Positions 1 through 5,876 of a DNA stretch of 6,055 bases are shown here, in pieces. Below the pieces are notes generated by a model that worked only from the letters and a program-made list of their open reading frames with translations, made no database searches and was not told the DNA's origin. The DNA is from Planctomycetaceae bacterium. Its GTDB lineage: Bacteria; Planctomycetota; Planctomycetia; Pirellulales; Thermoguttaceae. The first letter of the stretch is position 1. Each line of letters begins with the position of its first letter. The position numbers and the translations under genes were made by a program. Location of the stretch: assembly GCA_031287585.1 (NCBI GenBank), contig JAITST010000362.1, positions 1 to 6,055 of the forward strand, given 5' to 3'.

Positions 1-202
1 AATCACAAGAGCCGCACGGTTCAAACGTTTCGTCGTTACGATTGTGACAAAGTATCGTCTTCGCAAGCGCAACAACGAACGTGCGCTTACCAATCCCGCT
101 CGCGCCGACAAACAAAAAACTACCCGCAAGCCGGTTCCGCGACGCGGCAAGTTGAAAACGCCGAACGATTTTATCGTGACCTAAAATTCCCTGCCATGAC
201 AT
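1..202 (-). CDS. holB: DNA polymerase III subunit delta' (N-terminal part, cut by window edge)
   Basis: Only the first 67 codons are present; the gene runs off the left edge. Delta' is part of the clamp-loader complex that opens the sliding clamp at primed sites during replication. Visible features are the clamp-loader N-terminus (MSWQGILGHDKIVRRF, residues 1-16), the 'LAGSFLFVGASGIGKRT' stretch with a Walker A P-loop (GASGIGKRT, 33-41), and CGSC (63-66), the first half of the four-cysteine zinc-binding module of clamp-loader AAA+ proteins. The start is ATG at 202; another ATG five bases downstream is out of frame. No clear Shine-Dalgarno sequence precedes it. The gene lies 86 bp downstream of, and in the same direction as, the aldo/keto reductase gene, but a strong palindrome lies between them. 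DnaX (gamma/tau) shares this fold, but the opening WQG-I-GH and the position of the first Cys pair favour delta'. Confidence 0.85.
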   Translation of the reverse strand, partial: MSWQGILGHDKIVRRFQLAASRNRLAGSFLFVGASGIGKRTFVVALAKTILCHNRNDETFEPCGSCD

Positions 203-229
203 ATTGAGTTTTCGTTGTTGGTTGTGAGA

Positions 230-257
230 GTAGAGACAGGGCATGCTCTGTCTCTAC
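230..257. repeat. 28-bp near-perfect palindrome (REP-like or terminator-like)
   Basis: Arms GTAGAGACAG (230-239) and CTGTCTCTAC (248-257) are exact reverse complements. The centre, GGCATGCT, is itself palindromic (GCATGC) apart from one G/T pair. As RNA it would form a stem of at least ten pairs. It lies in the 86-bp gap between the aldo/keto reductase stop and the holB start. No T-run follows it on the minus strand, so it is not a canonical Rho-independent terminator. From memory, intergenic palindromes with GTAGAGAC...GTCTCTAC arms are abundant repeats in some bacteria (for example filamentous cyanobacteria), so a dispersed REP/MITE-type element is plausible. Confidence 0.7.
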
Positions 258-288
258 GTTACCACCTATCATTATCATCGCCTACGCA

Positions 289-1221
289 TCACTTCTTCAA
301 CGCCGCCGCGACGTTTTCGATAAACTCGGTGATGTGTTCTTTCTCCGTGAAACCTACTACCATTACGTCAATGCACGGCAAGTTTGTTACAAACGCTGTT
401 GACTTTTTCCGTAGTTCCGGTTTGTCACGGAAAACACCTTCGCCGACAACCTTTATCGCTATCGTTCCGATTCCGGCGTTGTGAGCGGCTTCGGCGACTG
501 CTACTGTATTTTTCACTGTATTGGGGTCGTCCGGTTTACCTTCCATTCGTTCACCTTCGGAGTTTATACGAACGTGAACCGCGTCCGCCCAACCCGAATC
601 AACCGCTGCCTGCACCGCCTTGTTTGAGTGAGTGCTGCAACCGTGCGCGCGAATCTTGCCTTGCTCTTTGAGTTTGGTAAGTTTCTCCATTTGACCAGCC
701 CACTGCGTTGCCCACTTTTCGTCGAACATACAATGCAACTGAATCAAGTCAATGTAGTCAGTCTTGCACTCTTTGAGAAAACGTTCGACAACAACATCCG
801 CGTCGGGACGTTCTGCCTCCGGTATTCCGCCGCCCATAACCCAGATTTTTGAGATGAGCGTGTAACTGTCACGCGGCTTGCCTTTGAGTGCTTCGGTGAC
901 AAACGGATGGGTGCCGTACAAATCCGCCATATCGAAGAGTCGTACACCGTTGTCGTATGCGAAACGCAACATATCAGTTGCCTTTTCCATACCGGCACGT
1001 GTCAGGTCACTCTCGCGTTTGCTGCCTCGCATACCGGTTCCGAAACCGATACGCGAGCAACGGATTTTGTCGGTGAGTTGAATCAAAGCAACGGGGTCGG
1101 TAGAATCCGGTTTCGGACGCACCGCACGTTTTGCGGTCTCATCAGCAGCAAGGTTAGAAATTTGTGATGCCGCAACAGCACTGGCAGTCGCCCCGATAAA
1201 TTGTCGTCTTGTGGTGCTCAT
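289..1221 (-). CDS. Tat-exported aldo/keto reductase family oxidoreductase
   Basis: The product is a 310-residue NAD(P)H-dependent oxidoreductase of the aldo/keto reductase (AKR) superfamily, which reduces or oxidises carbonyl/alcohol groups in a (beta/alpha)8 barrel; the substrate cannot be read from the sequence. The catalytic tetrad is visible: Asp97 and Tyr102 in LFDMADLYG, Lys125 in LISKIW, His163 in IDLIQLHC. The N-terminus TRRQFIGA (4-11) followed by an Ala-rich segment is a twin-arginine signal, so the enzyme probably acts in the periplasm. The family is usually 280-330 residues long, so it looks complete. The frame is open to 1356, but ATG at 1221 is chosen because it places the twin-arginine motif at the N-terminus and is preceded by AAAGGA (1227-1232) at 5-nt spacing. 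The gene is divergent from the SGNH hydrolase gene, with 228 bp between them. Confidence 0.9.
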   Translation of the reverse strand: MSTTRRQFIGATASAVAASQISNLAADETAKRAVRPKPDSTDPVALIQLTDKIRCSRIGFGTGMRGSKRESDLTRAGMEKATDMLRFAYDNGVRLFDMADLYGTHPFVTEALKGKPRDSYTLISKIWVMGGGIPEAERPDADVVVERFLKECKTDYIDLIQLHCMFDEKWATQWAGQMEKLTKLKEQGKIRAHGCSTHSNKAVQAAVDSGWADAVHVRINSEGERMEGKPDDPNTVKNTVAVAEAAHNAGIGTIAIKVVGEGVFRDKPELRKKSTAFVTNLPCIDVMVVGFTEKEHITEFIENVAAALKK

Positions 1222-1282
1222 AGTTTTCCTTTGTGTTAAAATTGTTGAAAGTTTGGAAAAGAACGGTAAAACGTTCACACAC

Positions 1283-1311
1283 ATACTAACACGCCGTGGA
1301 ACAATTTGCAA
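1283..1311 (-). promoter_or_regulatory. Candidate sigma70-type promoter for the aldo/keto reductase gene
   Basis: Read on the minus strand, a -35-like TTGCAA (1306-1311) and a -10-like TAGTAT (1283-1288) are separated by 17 bp. The start of transcription would fall near 1276, leaving a leader of about 55 nt before the ATG at 1221. An inverted repeat, GAACG-6-CGTTC (1261-1276), covers the predicted start and could be an operator. The call rests on sequence resemblance only. Confidence 0.35.
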
Positions 1312-1350
1312 TGGTTCGTCAACCGAACATACGAATATTCTTCCTCCGTC

Positions 1351-1378
1351 TTGCAATCCGCCTCAAATTCTGTATGAT
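1351..1378 (+). promoter_or_regulatory. Candidate sigma70-type promoter for the SGNH hydrolase gene
   Basis: TTGCAA (1351-1356) and TATGAT (1373-1378) are separated by 16 bp. Transcription would start near 1385, about 65 nt before the ATG at 1450. This is the best promoter-like pair in the divergent intergenic region, and it is immediately followed by the inverted repeat at 1392-1412. Confidence 0.4.
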
Positions 1379-1391
1379 TATTCTGTTTATG

Positions 1392-1412
1392 ATGTTTACG
1401 TGTTGTAAACAT
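1392..1412. promoter_or_regulatory. Inverted repeat, possible operator
   Basis: The perfect 8-bp arms ATGTTTAC (1392-1399) and GTAAACAT (1405-1412) are separated by 5 bp. The element lies a few bases downstream of the predicted transcription start of the SGNH hydrolase gene, a common place for a repressor operator. A 21-bp dyad with centre-to-centre spacing of 13 bp would suit a dimeric helix-turn-helix regulator. It could also act as a 5' leader hairpin. No regulator gene is in the window. Confidence 0.4.
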
Positions 1413-1449
1413 ATTTTCACTTCACCCTCTTTTACAAAGGAGAATTTCG

Positions 1450-2235
1450 ATGAGACGTATTGTAACTAGACTTCTGTCAATCACTATGCTGTTATGCTTT
1501 GTCGCTATCGCGGCAGCACAGGAAAATGTTAAGGCATTGCTGCCGGTTGACCGGAAGGACGAATGGTGGCAGAAGCGGTTTGCGGAGAAGAACGAACAAC
1601 TCAAAAAAGGCGATGCCGAACTGTTGTTAGTCGGCGACTCAATCACTAACGGTTGGGACAACGATTCCGCCAAAGAAGCACGCGAGAAGTATCTCGATGG
1701 CTGGAAATGGGTCAATCTCGGTTTCAGCGGTGACCAAACACAACACGTTTTGTGGCGGCTCGAAAACGCGCCAATGGACGCTGTTAAACCGAAAGCGATT
1801 ATGTTGATGATTGGTACGAACAATATCGGTAACAAGCAATCACCGGAAGACACCGTACTAGGTATTGCGGCAATTGTCAAAAAACTCAAAGACCTCTATC
1901 CCAACGCGAAGATACTCGTACTGAACGTGTTCCCGCGTGACGAAAAACCGGACGGCAGACTTAGAGTAGAAGTTGACAAAATCAACAGTTTGTTGCCGAA
2001 GACGCTTGGCAAACAGAAAAACGTTACGTTATTCAGCATCAACGACAAGTTTCTTGACAAGGACGGCACGTTGCCAAAGTCGGTAATGCCGGACTCGTTG
2101 CACCCGCAAAAAGACGGCTACCTAATATGGGGTGAAACGGTTCAACCAAAGTTAAAGTCAATGATTGAACAAAAGTCAACGAGCAGTTCGTATGTAAAAT
2201 CAACAACACGCAGAGCGGCAAGACGTGCGCGGTAG
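1450..2235 (+). CDS. Exported SGNH/GDSL hydrolase, PAF-acetylhydrolase beta/gamma-like
   Basis: The product is a 261-residue ester hydrolase of the SGNH superfamily. An N-terminal signal peptide (charged MRRIVTR, hydrophobic stretch 8-22, AAAQ cleavage region near 23) indicates export. All blocks are present: block I GDSIT with nucleophile Ser64, block II NLGFSGDQT (89-97), block III GTNN (122-125) with Asn124, and block V DSLHP with Asp215/His218. The run GDQTQHVLWRLEN (94-106) closely resembles the platelet-activating-factor acetylhydrolase IB catalytic subunits. In bacteria such proteins are often sugar O-acetyl esterases, so substrate assignment is open. ATG 1450 is supported by AAGGAG (1437-1442) at 7-nt spacing. 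The C-terminus is a Ser/Thr-rich linker followed by an Arg-rich tail (RRAARRAR, 254-261), unusual for the family. The gene is divergent from the aldo/keto reductase gene. Confidence 0.9.
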   Translation: MRRIVTRLLSITMLLCFVAIAAAQENVKALLPVDRKDEWWQKRFAEKNEQLKKGDAELLLVGDSITNGWDNDSAKEAREKYLDGWKWVNLGFSGDQTQHVLWRLENAPMDAVKPKAIMLMIGTNNIGNKQSPEDTVLGIAAIVKKLKDLYPNAKILVLNVFPRDEKPDGRLRVEVDKINSLLPKTLGKQKNVTLFSINDKFLDKDGTLPKSVMPDSLHPQKDGYLIWGETVQPKLKSMIEQKSTSSSYVKSTTRRAARRAR

Positions 2236-2454
2236 TTATTGATGAAGTGGGAGTGTTCACTTAAATATAGTTATGCGCAAATTCAACTCGGAGACGTTAA
2301 AATTAGATAAAATACAGCGTATAGGTAACAAAATATGATGTGTTTTATGCTTTTCTAGTGTTGTATTTTGCTTTGTCAAATTTAGACTGTGGACAACAAG
2401 AACTATCTTTAGGCAACCTCTAACAACTCTTCCCCAATAAAAAAACGCGATAGA

Positions 2455-2472
2455 GTTGAATTGTTATTCAAC
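2455..2472. repeat. Short perfect inverted repeat at the start of the orphan frame
   Basis: GTTGAAT (2455-2461) and ATTCAAC (2466-2472) form perfect 7-bp arms around a 4-base loop, TGTT. The only possible start codon (TTG, 2456) of the following reading frame lies inside the left arm, so the hairpin may mark the edge of a DNA segment rather than a translation signal. It is short enough that chance cannot be excluded. Confidence 0.35.
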
Positions 2473-3148
2473 ATTTCCCAAAGGCAATCTCATTCCGAAT
2501 TTTGAGGGCTATGAGACCAATGACGGGTTCGGCAGAACACGCTATCATCTTGTTGTTGCCAAAAATCGGATGGAGTTGCCTTCGGATGTGATGAATGCGT
2601 TGACGATTTGGACAGGCAAGCCCGCCGGTGTTTCGACAACTCTGGCTGGCTCTTATGCGCTCAACTATTCCACGCCGATGCAGGCGATGCTGAATGCTCA
2701 GACGGACTGGCCTACGCGGGGCTTTTGGGTTCGCAATAAAACCCGAAACGATTTGCGTTATGTCGATTACCGAAACGGCAATACTCTTTACACGAAGATT
2801 GTCGATTGGGGTTTCCTTGCTTTCAAGAACGCAACAGTTGAGTTGGCGCGGGGAATGCGGATTGACAATGCCGCAACAAATCCGGGTATCACCGCTATCA
2901 TCGACCAAGTGTTTCTCACAAGCGGAACGTGGGAAGCGGGAAACGCAATCGGCACCTTGATTCTCAAAAAATACACCGGCACAAGTACCTCAATCTTCAG
3001 AACAACGGCAAACATCTATTCCAACGGCGAATTACTTTTCACCGCTAACGGTTTAATACAAAAAACTATCGAACCGAGTAGAACGTCAATCCCATTTTAC
3101 GTACTGATACCGCTGTCCTTCCGGCAACTTAATGTTCGGCATCCATAA
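2456..3148 (+). CDS. Hypothetical protein, probable gene fragment
   Basis: I do not recognise the family. The frame is open from 2441 (after TAA 2438-2440) but has no ATG near its beginning. The only early start is TTG 2456, without a properly spaced Shine-Dalgarno sequence, so the 5' end is probably missing. The 230-residue translation looks like genuine protein: it is rich in Thr, Asn, Gly and aromatics with alternating hydrophobic positions, as in beta-rich secreted or phage-type structural proteins. Examples are LTIWTGKPAGVSTTLAGSY (48-66) and WPTRGFWVRNKTRNDLRYVD (84-103). There is no signal peptide and no membrane segment. The last 21 codons (3086-3148) are antisense to the end of the Z1 gene, so the natural 3' end is probably also lost and the stop accidental. 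A viral or mobile origin is a guess. Confidence 0.45.
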   Translation: MNCYSTFPKGNLIPNFEGYETNDGFGRTRYHLVVAKNRMELPSDVMNALTIWTGKPAGVSTTLAGSYALNYSTPMQAMLNAQTDWPTRGFWVRNKTRNDLRYVDYRNGNTLYTKIVDWGFLAFKNATVELARGMRIDNAATNPGITAIIDQVFLTSGTWEAGNAIGTLILKKYTGTSTSIFRTTANIYSNGELLFTANGLIQKTIEPSRTSIPFYVLIPLSFRQLNVRHP

Positions 3149-4443
3149 TGGTTGACCGCACCATTTCTGGGCTGTATCGCCCTTCAAACGATACATGATC
3201 AGCGAAATCCCGTCAACGCAGCCGTCAAACGTTTTGCGGTCAGTCGGCGTTAACATTGTTCCTGTTCCTTTGCTGATATTGTGTCCGCTGCTGACAAGCA
3301 ATTTCGCCGTTTAAGGTGTTTAATGTTGGCAATTATTTTAACTGTATCAACGAATTCCGTTTTAGGATTCCAATCGTTCTGTTTATCTTCCGTTTCAATT
3401 TTTGATAGAATTTCAACAAGTGTGTCAATAGATATTTCTTGCGTTCCCTTACCGTCAAACGGCAATAAAATCGTATCCAACTCTTCAAGTGTATTATTGA
3501 CGGGATATGCCGTAAAATAATTAACCCCGCCGTCAATGTAATTCTGTTTATTGCTGTCAAGGACATTACGCCGTGTCGGTGTTGTTCCTTCTGCACAAAC
3601 TATATGAATAGCATCAAGTCCCTTTTCACTAATTTGCTTAACGAGAACTTTTTGTGATTCGTTCAATTCCTGAAACCGCTTGAAAACAATGAACGGAATG
3701 AAAATACGGATAAGCCCACGGTCTCTATCGTATCCGAACATACGGCAGTGTTGCCAATAGGTATCAGCCTGAATAATCTTTGCCGTGCGGGTATAATACA
3801 CTGTTTGCAAATTCGGGAATGTAATGCCCCGACCGAGAATGTTTCCGCCGATTACAATACTGTAACCATTTTTTACATCAACATTTGTGTCCGTTCTCGA
3901 ATTCAAAACATATATTTTGATTTTACCTAAACATGTCAGGTCTTTGATACAATCCTTAATTTCGTCAAACGGCTTAATTTCAGGCTTGGTTGAGTAAAGA
4001 TTATCCCATTCCGTTTTAAGATTTTGCACAATAACCTCATCATTGCCGTCAAGCGATTGCCAAACATCGTTTAGAATTTTCGCAATTTTATCCGCAACGA
4101 TATTATGGTCGTTAATTTTTATGCTGGGGTGAATGAGAAAATTGCAAACCTCTATATCGGTAAGATTGTAATGGGCACAAACAACGAGAAAGTTTAACAC
4201 TGCCCGCTTCAGCCAAGTATCGTCTTCCGAATCGGGGTTAATAGCCGAAGATATTTCATCATCTCCGGTTTCGATAATGCAATACGGCTCTGGTCGTGAA
4301 AAGAAAAAGTCCACGCCGAGATAGACACTGCCCGGCTTGAAATAAATCACGAATTCCGGTTTATAATCAGAATCTTCCGTTTGCAGTAAAACCGCTTGCG
4401 GTGTTGCGGTTACTCGCAGATATTGCGAATGCTGAAATATCGG
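3086..4443 (-). pseudogene. Z1-domain protein (helicase-derived ATPase of R-M/defence operons), N-truncated and frameshifted
   Basis: Two frames together give the C-terminal half of a Z1-domain protein. The first frame is open from 4443 (after TAA 4444-4446) to 3250. It contains HSQYLRVTATPQ (about 4431-4396, helicase motif III-like), IVIGGNILGRGITF (about 3858-3817) and TYWQHCRMFGY (about 3762-3730, motif VI-like, Q..R.FGY), all typical of Z1. It then switches by one base within about 3299-3310 into a second frame that continues the family's C-terminus, ISKGTGTMLTPTDRK and PLWMPNIKLPEG, to TGA 3086-3088. Full-length Z1 proteins run to roughly 800-900 residues from memory; about 450 remain and the Walker A/B half is absent. 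GTG 4350 begins a shorter open frame but has conserved Z1 sequence upstream in frame, so it is not the true start. Z1 proteins are predicted motor/remodelling subunits beside MORC/HSP90-like ATPases, cytosine methylases and nucleases. The product is unlikely to function. Confidence 0.8.
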
Positions 4444-4450
4444 TTAGAAT
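4423..4450 (+). promoter_or_regulatory. Candidate promoter for the small four-cysteine gene
   Basis: TTGCGA (4423-4428) and TAGAAT (4445-4450) are separated by 16 bp, predicting transcription from about 4457, just ahead of the ribosome binding site AGGAG (4467-4471). The -35 element lies within the retained Z1 sequence and the -10 element at the truncation point, so this promoter would have been formed by, or exposed at, the junction. Confidence 0.35.
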
Positions 4451-4477
4451 TGGCATTCGATTTCATAGGAGTCAAAA

Positions 4478-4690
4478 ATGATTGATGTCAGAGATGGTCT
4501 GGATAACTTAATTCGGCTGGTGCAGAATTTGGTCAACTGTTCATACAAAGATTTCTCCTGCGGAGAGTGTAAGCACAAACCTTTGTGTCAGCGTACCATT
4601 GCGGAAGCAATACGGCTTAACGATGATATAAAATATGGAGACAAATTGACAATACTAAACGCCAATCCTAAAAACGAAGATACCGTCTAA
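4478..4690 (+). CDS. Small four-cysteine protein of unknown function
   Basis: The product is a 70-residue protein not assigned to a family. Cys21, Cys28, Cys31 and Cys37 (C-x6-C-x2-C-x5-C, core CGECKHKPLC) form a compact cluster that could bind zinc or an iron-sulphur cluster. It is flanked by an amphipathic N-terminal helix (DGLDNLIRLVQNLV, 6-19) and an acidic C-terminus. There is no signal peptide. The start is well supported: ATG 4478 follows AGGAG (4467-4471) at 6-nt spacing, with a promoter candidate upstream. The gene is oriented against its neighbours: its 5' side abuts the broken end of the Z1 gene and its stop lies 9 bp from the stop of the nuclease gene. It is therefore either a small insertion or a gene brought here by the deletion that removed the Z1 N-terminus. 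Phage-encoded small Cys-rich proteins look similar, but this is not evidence of origin. Confidence 0.6.
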   Translation: MIDVRDGLDNLIRLVQNLVNCSYKDFSCGECKHKPLCQRTIAEAIRLNDDIKYGDKLTILNANPKNEDTV

Positions 4691-4699
4691 ACAGCCCGT

Positions 4700-5566
4700 T
4701 TATCCTTTCGTTTTTTGTGTTTCTACCGCAATCATTTCTGACCGATAAAACACAGTTGGTTTCGGTTGTGTTTTATCGAGCGTTAATTTTAATTCATTTA
4801 ACGGATTAAAAATTGTCTTGAAAACCGGAGCATCTTGTAAGTTGGCAACAATTACAAGAGCGTAGTCTTTACCATACTCCTCTGCTTTCTCATATTCGTT
4901 TTGTGTCATACGAAGTTGTCCAGACGTCTCACGCATTCCCTTGACTTCTGCAAGGTAAAGTTGTGTAGGCAATGTCATCTGAAAGTCATAACCATCGCCG
5001 AATAAACGGGCATCTTCGATTGCAGCATTTGCAAAATCACTAATTTTTTTGTAGTGTCGCAGAAAATAACACTCGGCAGTATATCCTGTAATCTGCATTT
5101 GCCGAAAGCAGGATTGTATTATCGGTTTTGTTTTAACTTCGTTTTCACCTTTTGATAATTCTGCAATGGAAAGCGTTGGTTGTAGTCCTAACAACTTTTG
5201 CTCCGCAACTCTTTCGCCGAATTTTTTAGCAACGGTCATTTTTACAACAGCAACATAATCTTCAACTCCAAGATTGCCGTAAAACGAATCAATATAATCT
5301 TTGCGGTTTTGATAATCTTGCCGAATCGAACCGTCCGCATTGTGCCAACCGGCACGGGGGCTTTCCGGCATAACACTATCGAATTCATCTTGCCGTGTTT
5401 TGATTACGTTGATACTGTTCATCATACCGATACTCATACAGTAACGGTACAACGCCATTTTTGATTCGAACCCATACAAACGGACAAAATCCTCATTGAA
5501 CTTCGATAATCCGTATCCAATGAGATTAAGTGCTTCGTAGTTTTCGTGTTTTTGTCCGCTTGCCAT
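4700..5566 (-). CDS. DUF3883-like PD-(D/E)XK nuclease domain protein (putative restriction endonuclease)
   Basis: The product is a 288-residue cytoplasmic protein. Its C-terminal part (about 160-245) reads as a PD-(D/E)XK nuclease core of the DUF3883 / Mrr-like kind: Glu165 in GYTAECYF, Asp194 in FGDGYDF, and Glu207-x-Lys209 in LAEVKG, followed by LRMTQNEYEKAEEYG and a hydrophobic strand (ALVIVANL). Asp194, Glu207 and Lys209 are the expected metal-binding and catalytic residues. The N-terminal part (1-150) is mostly helical and contains a conserved-looking HNADGSIRQDYQNRKDYIDSFYG stretch beginning at 75; it may serve recognition or partner binding. The frame is uninterrupted and has both ends. 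ATG 5566 has only a weak purine-rich leader and lies 5 nt after the stop of a 29-codon mini-ORF, suggesting coupled translation. Its neighbours, a cytosine methylase remnant and a Z1 remnant, support a restriction or defence role. DNA cleavage specificity cannot be inferred. Confidence 0.75.
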   Translation of the reverse strand: MASGQKHENYEALNLIGYGLSKFNEDFVRLYGFESKMALYRYCMSIGMMNSINVIKTRQDEFDSVMPESPRAGWHNADGSIRQDYQNRKDYIDSFYGNLGVEDYVAVVKMTVAKKFGERVAEQKLLGLQPTLSIAELSKGENEVKTKPIIQSCFRQMQITGYTAECYFLRHYKKISDFANAAIEDARLFGDGYDFQMTLPTQLYLAEVKGMRETSGQLRMTQNEYEKAEEYGKDYALVIVANLQDAPVFKTIFNPLNELKLTLDKTQPKPTVFYRSEMIAVETQKTKG

Positions 5567-5571
5567 CGTTT

Positions 5572-5661
5572 TTACCCGTGTTCACCGACTTCATAGTCAA
5601 CAATTAAAAACGGTTTGCCCGTGTCTTTTATTCGTTTTGCAATTATCTCGTTCCAGTGCAT
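5572..5661 (-). CDS. 29-codon mini-ORF upstream of the nuclease gene
   Basis: ATG 5661 to TAA 5572-5574 encodes a 29-residue peptide beginning MHWNEIIAKRIKDTGKPF and ending YEVGEHG. It is in the same frame as the zinc-ribbon gene upstream, separated from it by TGA (5674-5676) and four codons, and ends 5 nt before the nuclease ATG. The composition looks protein-like (alternating charge, hydrophobic FLIV core), so it is more likely the remnant of a longer gene or a translational coupler than random sequence. No family is recognised, and no good Shine-Dalgarno sequence is seen. Confidence 0.35.
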   Translation of the reverse strand: MHWNEIIAKRIKDTGKPFLIVDYEVGEHG

Positions 5662-5673
5662 TGTAAATCTTTG

Positions 5674-5859
5674 TCAGTAATCAACATTCATTTTCTCCGT
5701 ATCTTCCGGTATGTAATGCTCTGGATTATCCGCCGCGTAGAGCGGTTCATTACACGTCTCACAAAACTCAATCTCACGTTCCCAAAGGTCTTCCGAATTT
5801 ATATCTACTCCGCATTTATCGCAATGCCCGATTTCCCCGTATGATGTTCTGATAATCAT
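5674..5859 (-). CDS. Small zinc-ribbon-like protein of unknown function
   Basis: The product is a 61-residue protein with two CxxC knuckles, HCDKCG and FCETCN, with 16 residues between the pairs, the pattern of a zinc ribbon. The C-terminal part is acidic (EHYIPEDTEK). Two starts are possible. ATG 5859 gives MIIRTSYGE and has a run of seven G (5867-5873) 7 nt upstream that can serve as ribosome binding site. ATG 5880 would add seven residues (MKRGGDK) but has no such site and merely overlaps the stop of the broken methylase frame by the four bases ATGA. The shorter form is chosen. Its position between a cytosine methylase remnant and a nuclease suggests it is an accessory protein of the same operon, but no function can be named. 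Confidence 0.55.
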   Translation of the reverse strand: MIIRTSYGEIGHCDKCGVDINSEDLWEREIEFCETCNEPLYAADNPEHYIPEDTEKMNVDY

Positions 5860-5876
5860 TTTGTCGCCCCCCCGTT

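Noticed and set aside
1222..1356. In-frame extension of the aldo/keto reductase to an upstream start at 1356
   Set aside because: The extra 45 residues are not signal-like and would bury the twin-arginine motif; the ATG at 1221 has a good Shine-Dalgarno sequence.
2245..2262. Terminator hairpin after the SGNH hydrolase gene (AAGTG-8-CACTT)
   Set aside because: The stem is only five pairs and A+T-rich, with no T-run after it.
2388..2396. DnaA-box-like TGTGGACAA
   Set aside because: A single site with one mismatch to the consensus and no cluster; not evidence of an origin.
3290..3312. Programmed -1 ribosomal frameshift in the Z1 gene
   Set aside because: No slippery heptamer of the X-XXY-YYZ type is present, and the gene has also lost its N-terminus, so a plain indel is simpler.
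3281..3930. Plus-strand ORFs opposite the Z1 gene
   Set aside because: They are shadows of the conserved minus-strand Z1 frames and show no independent start signals.
4688..4702. Bidirectional terminator between the convergent small gene and nuclease gene (TAAAC-5-GTTTA)
   Set aside because: The stem is five weak pairs, and the T-run (4711-4716) is displaced about 9 nt from it.
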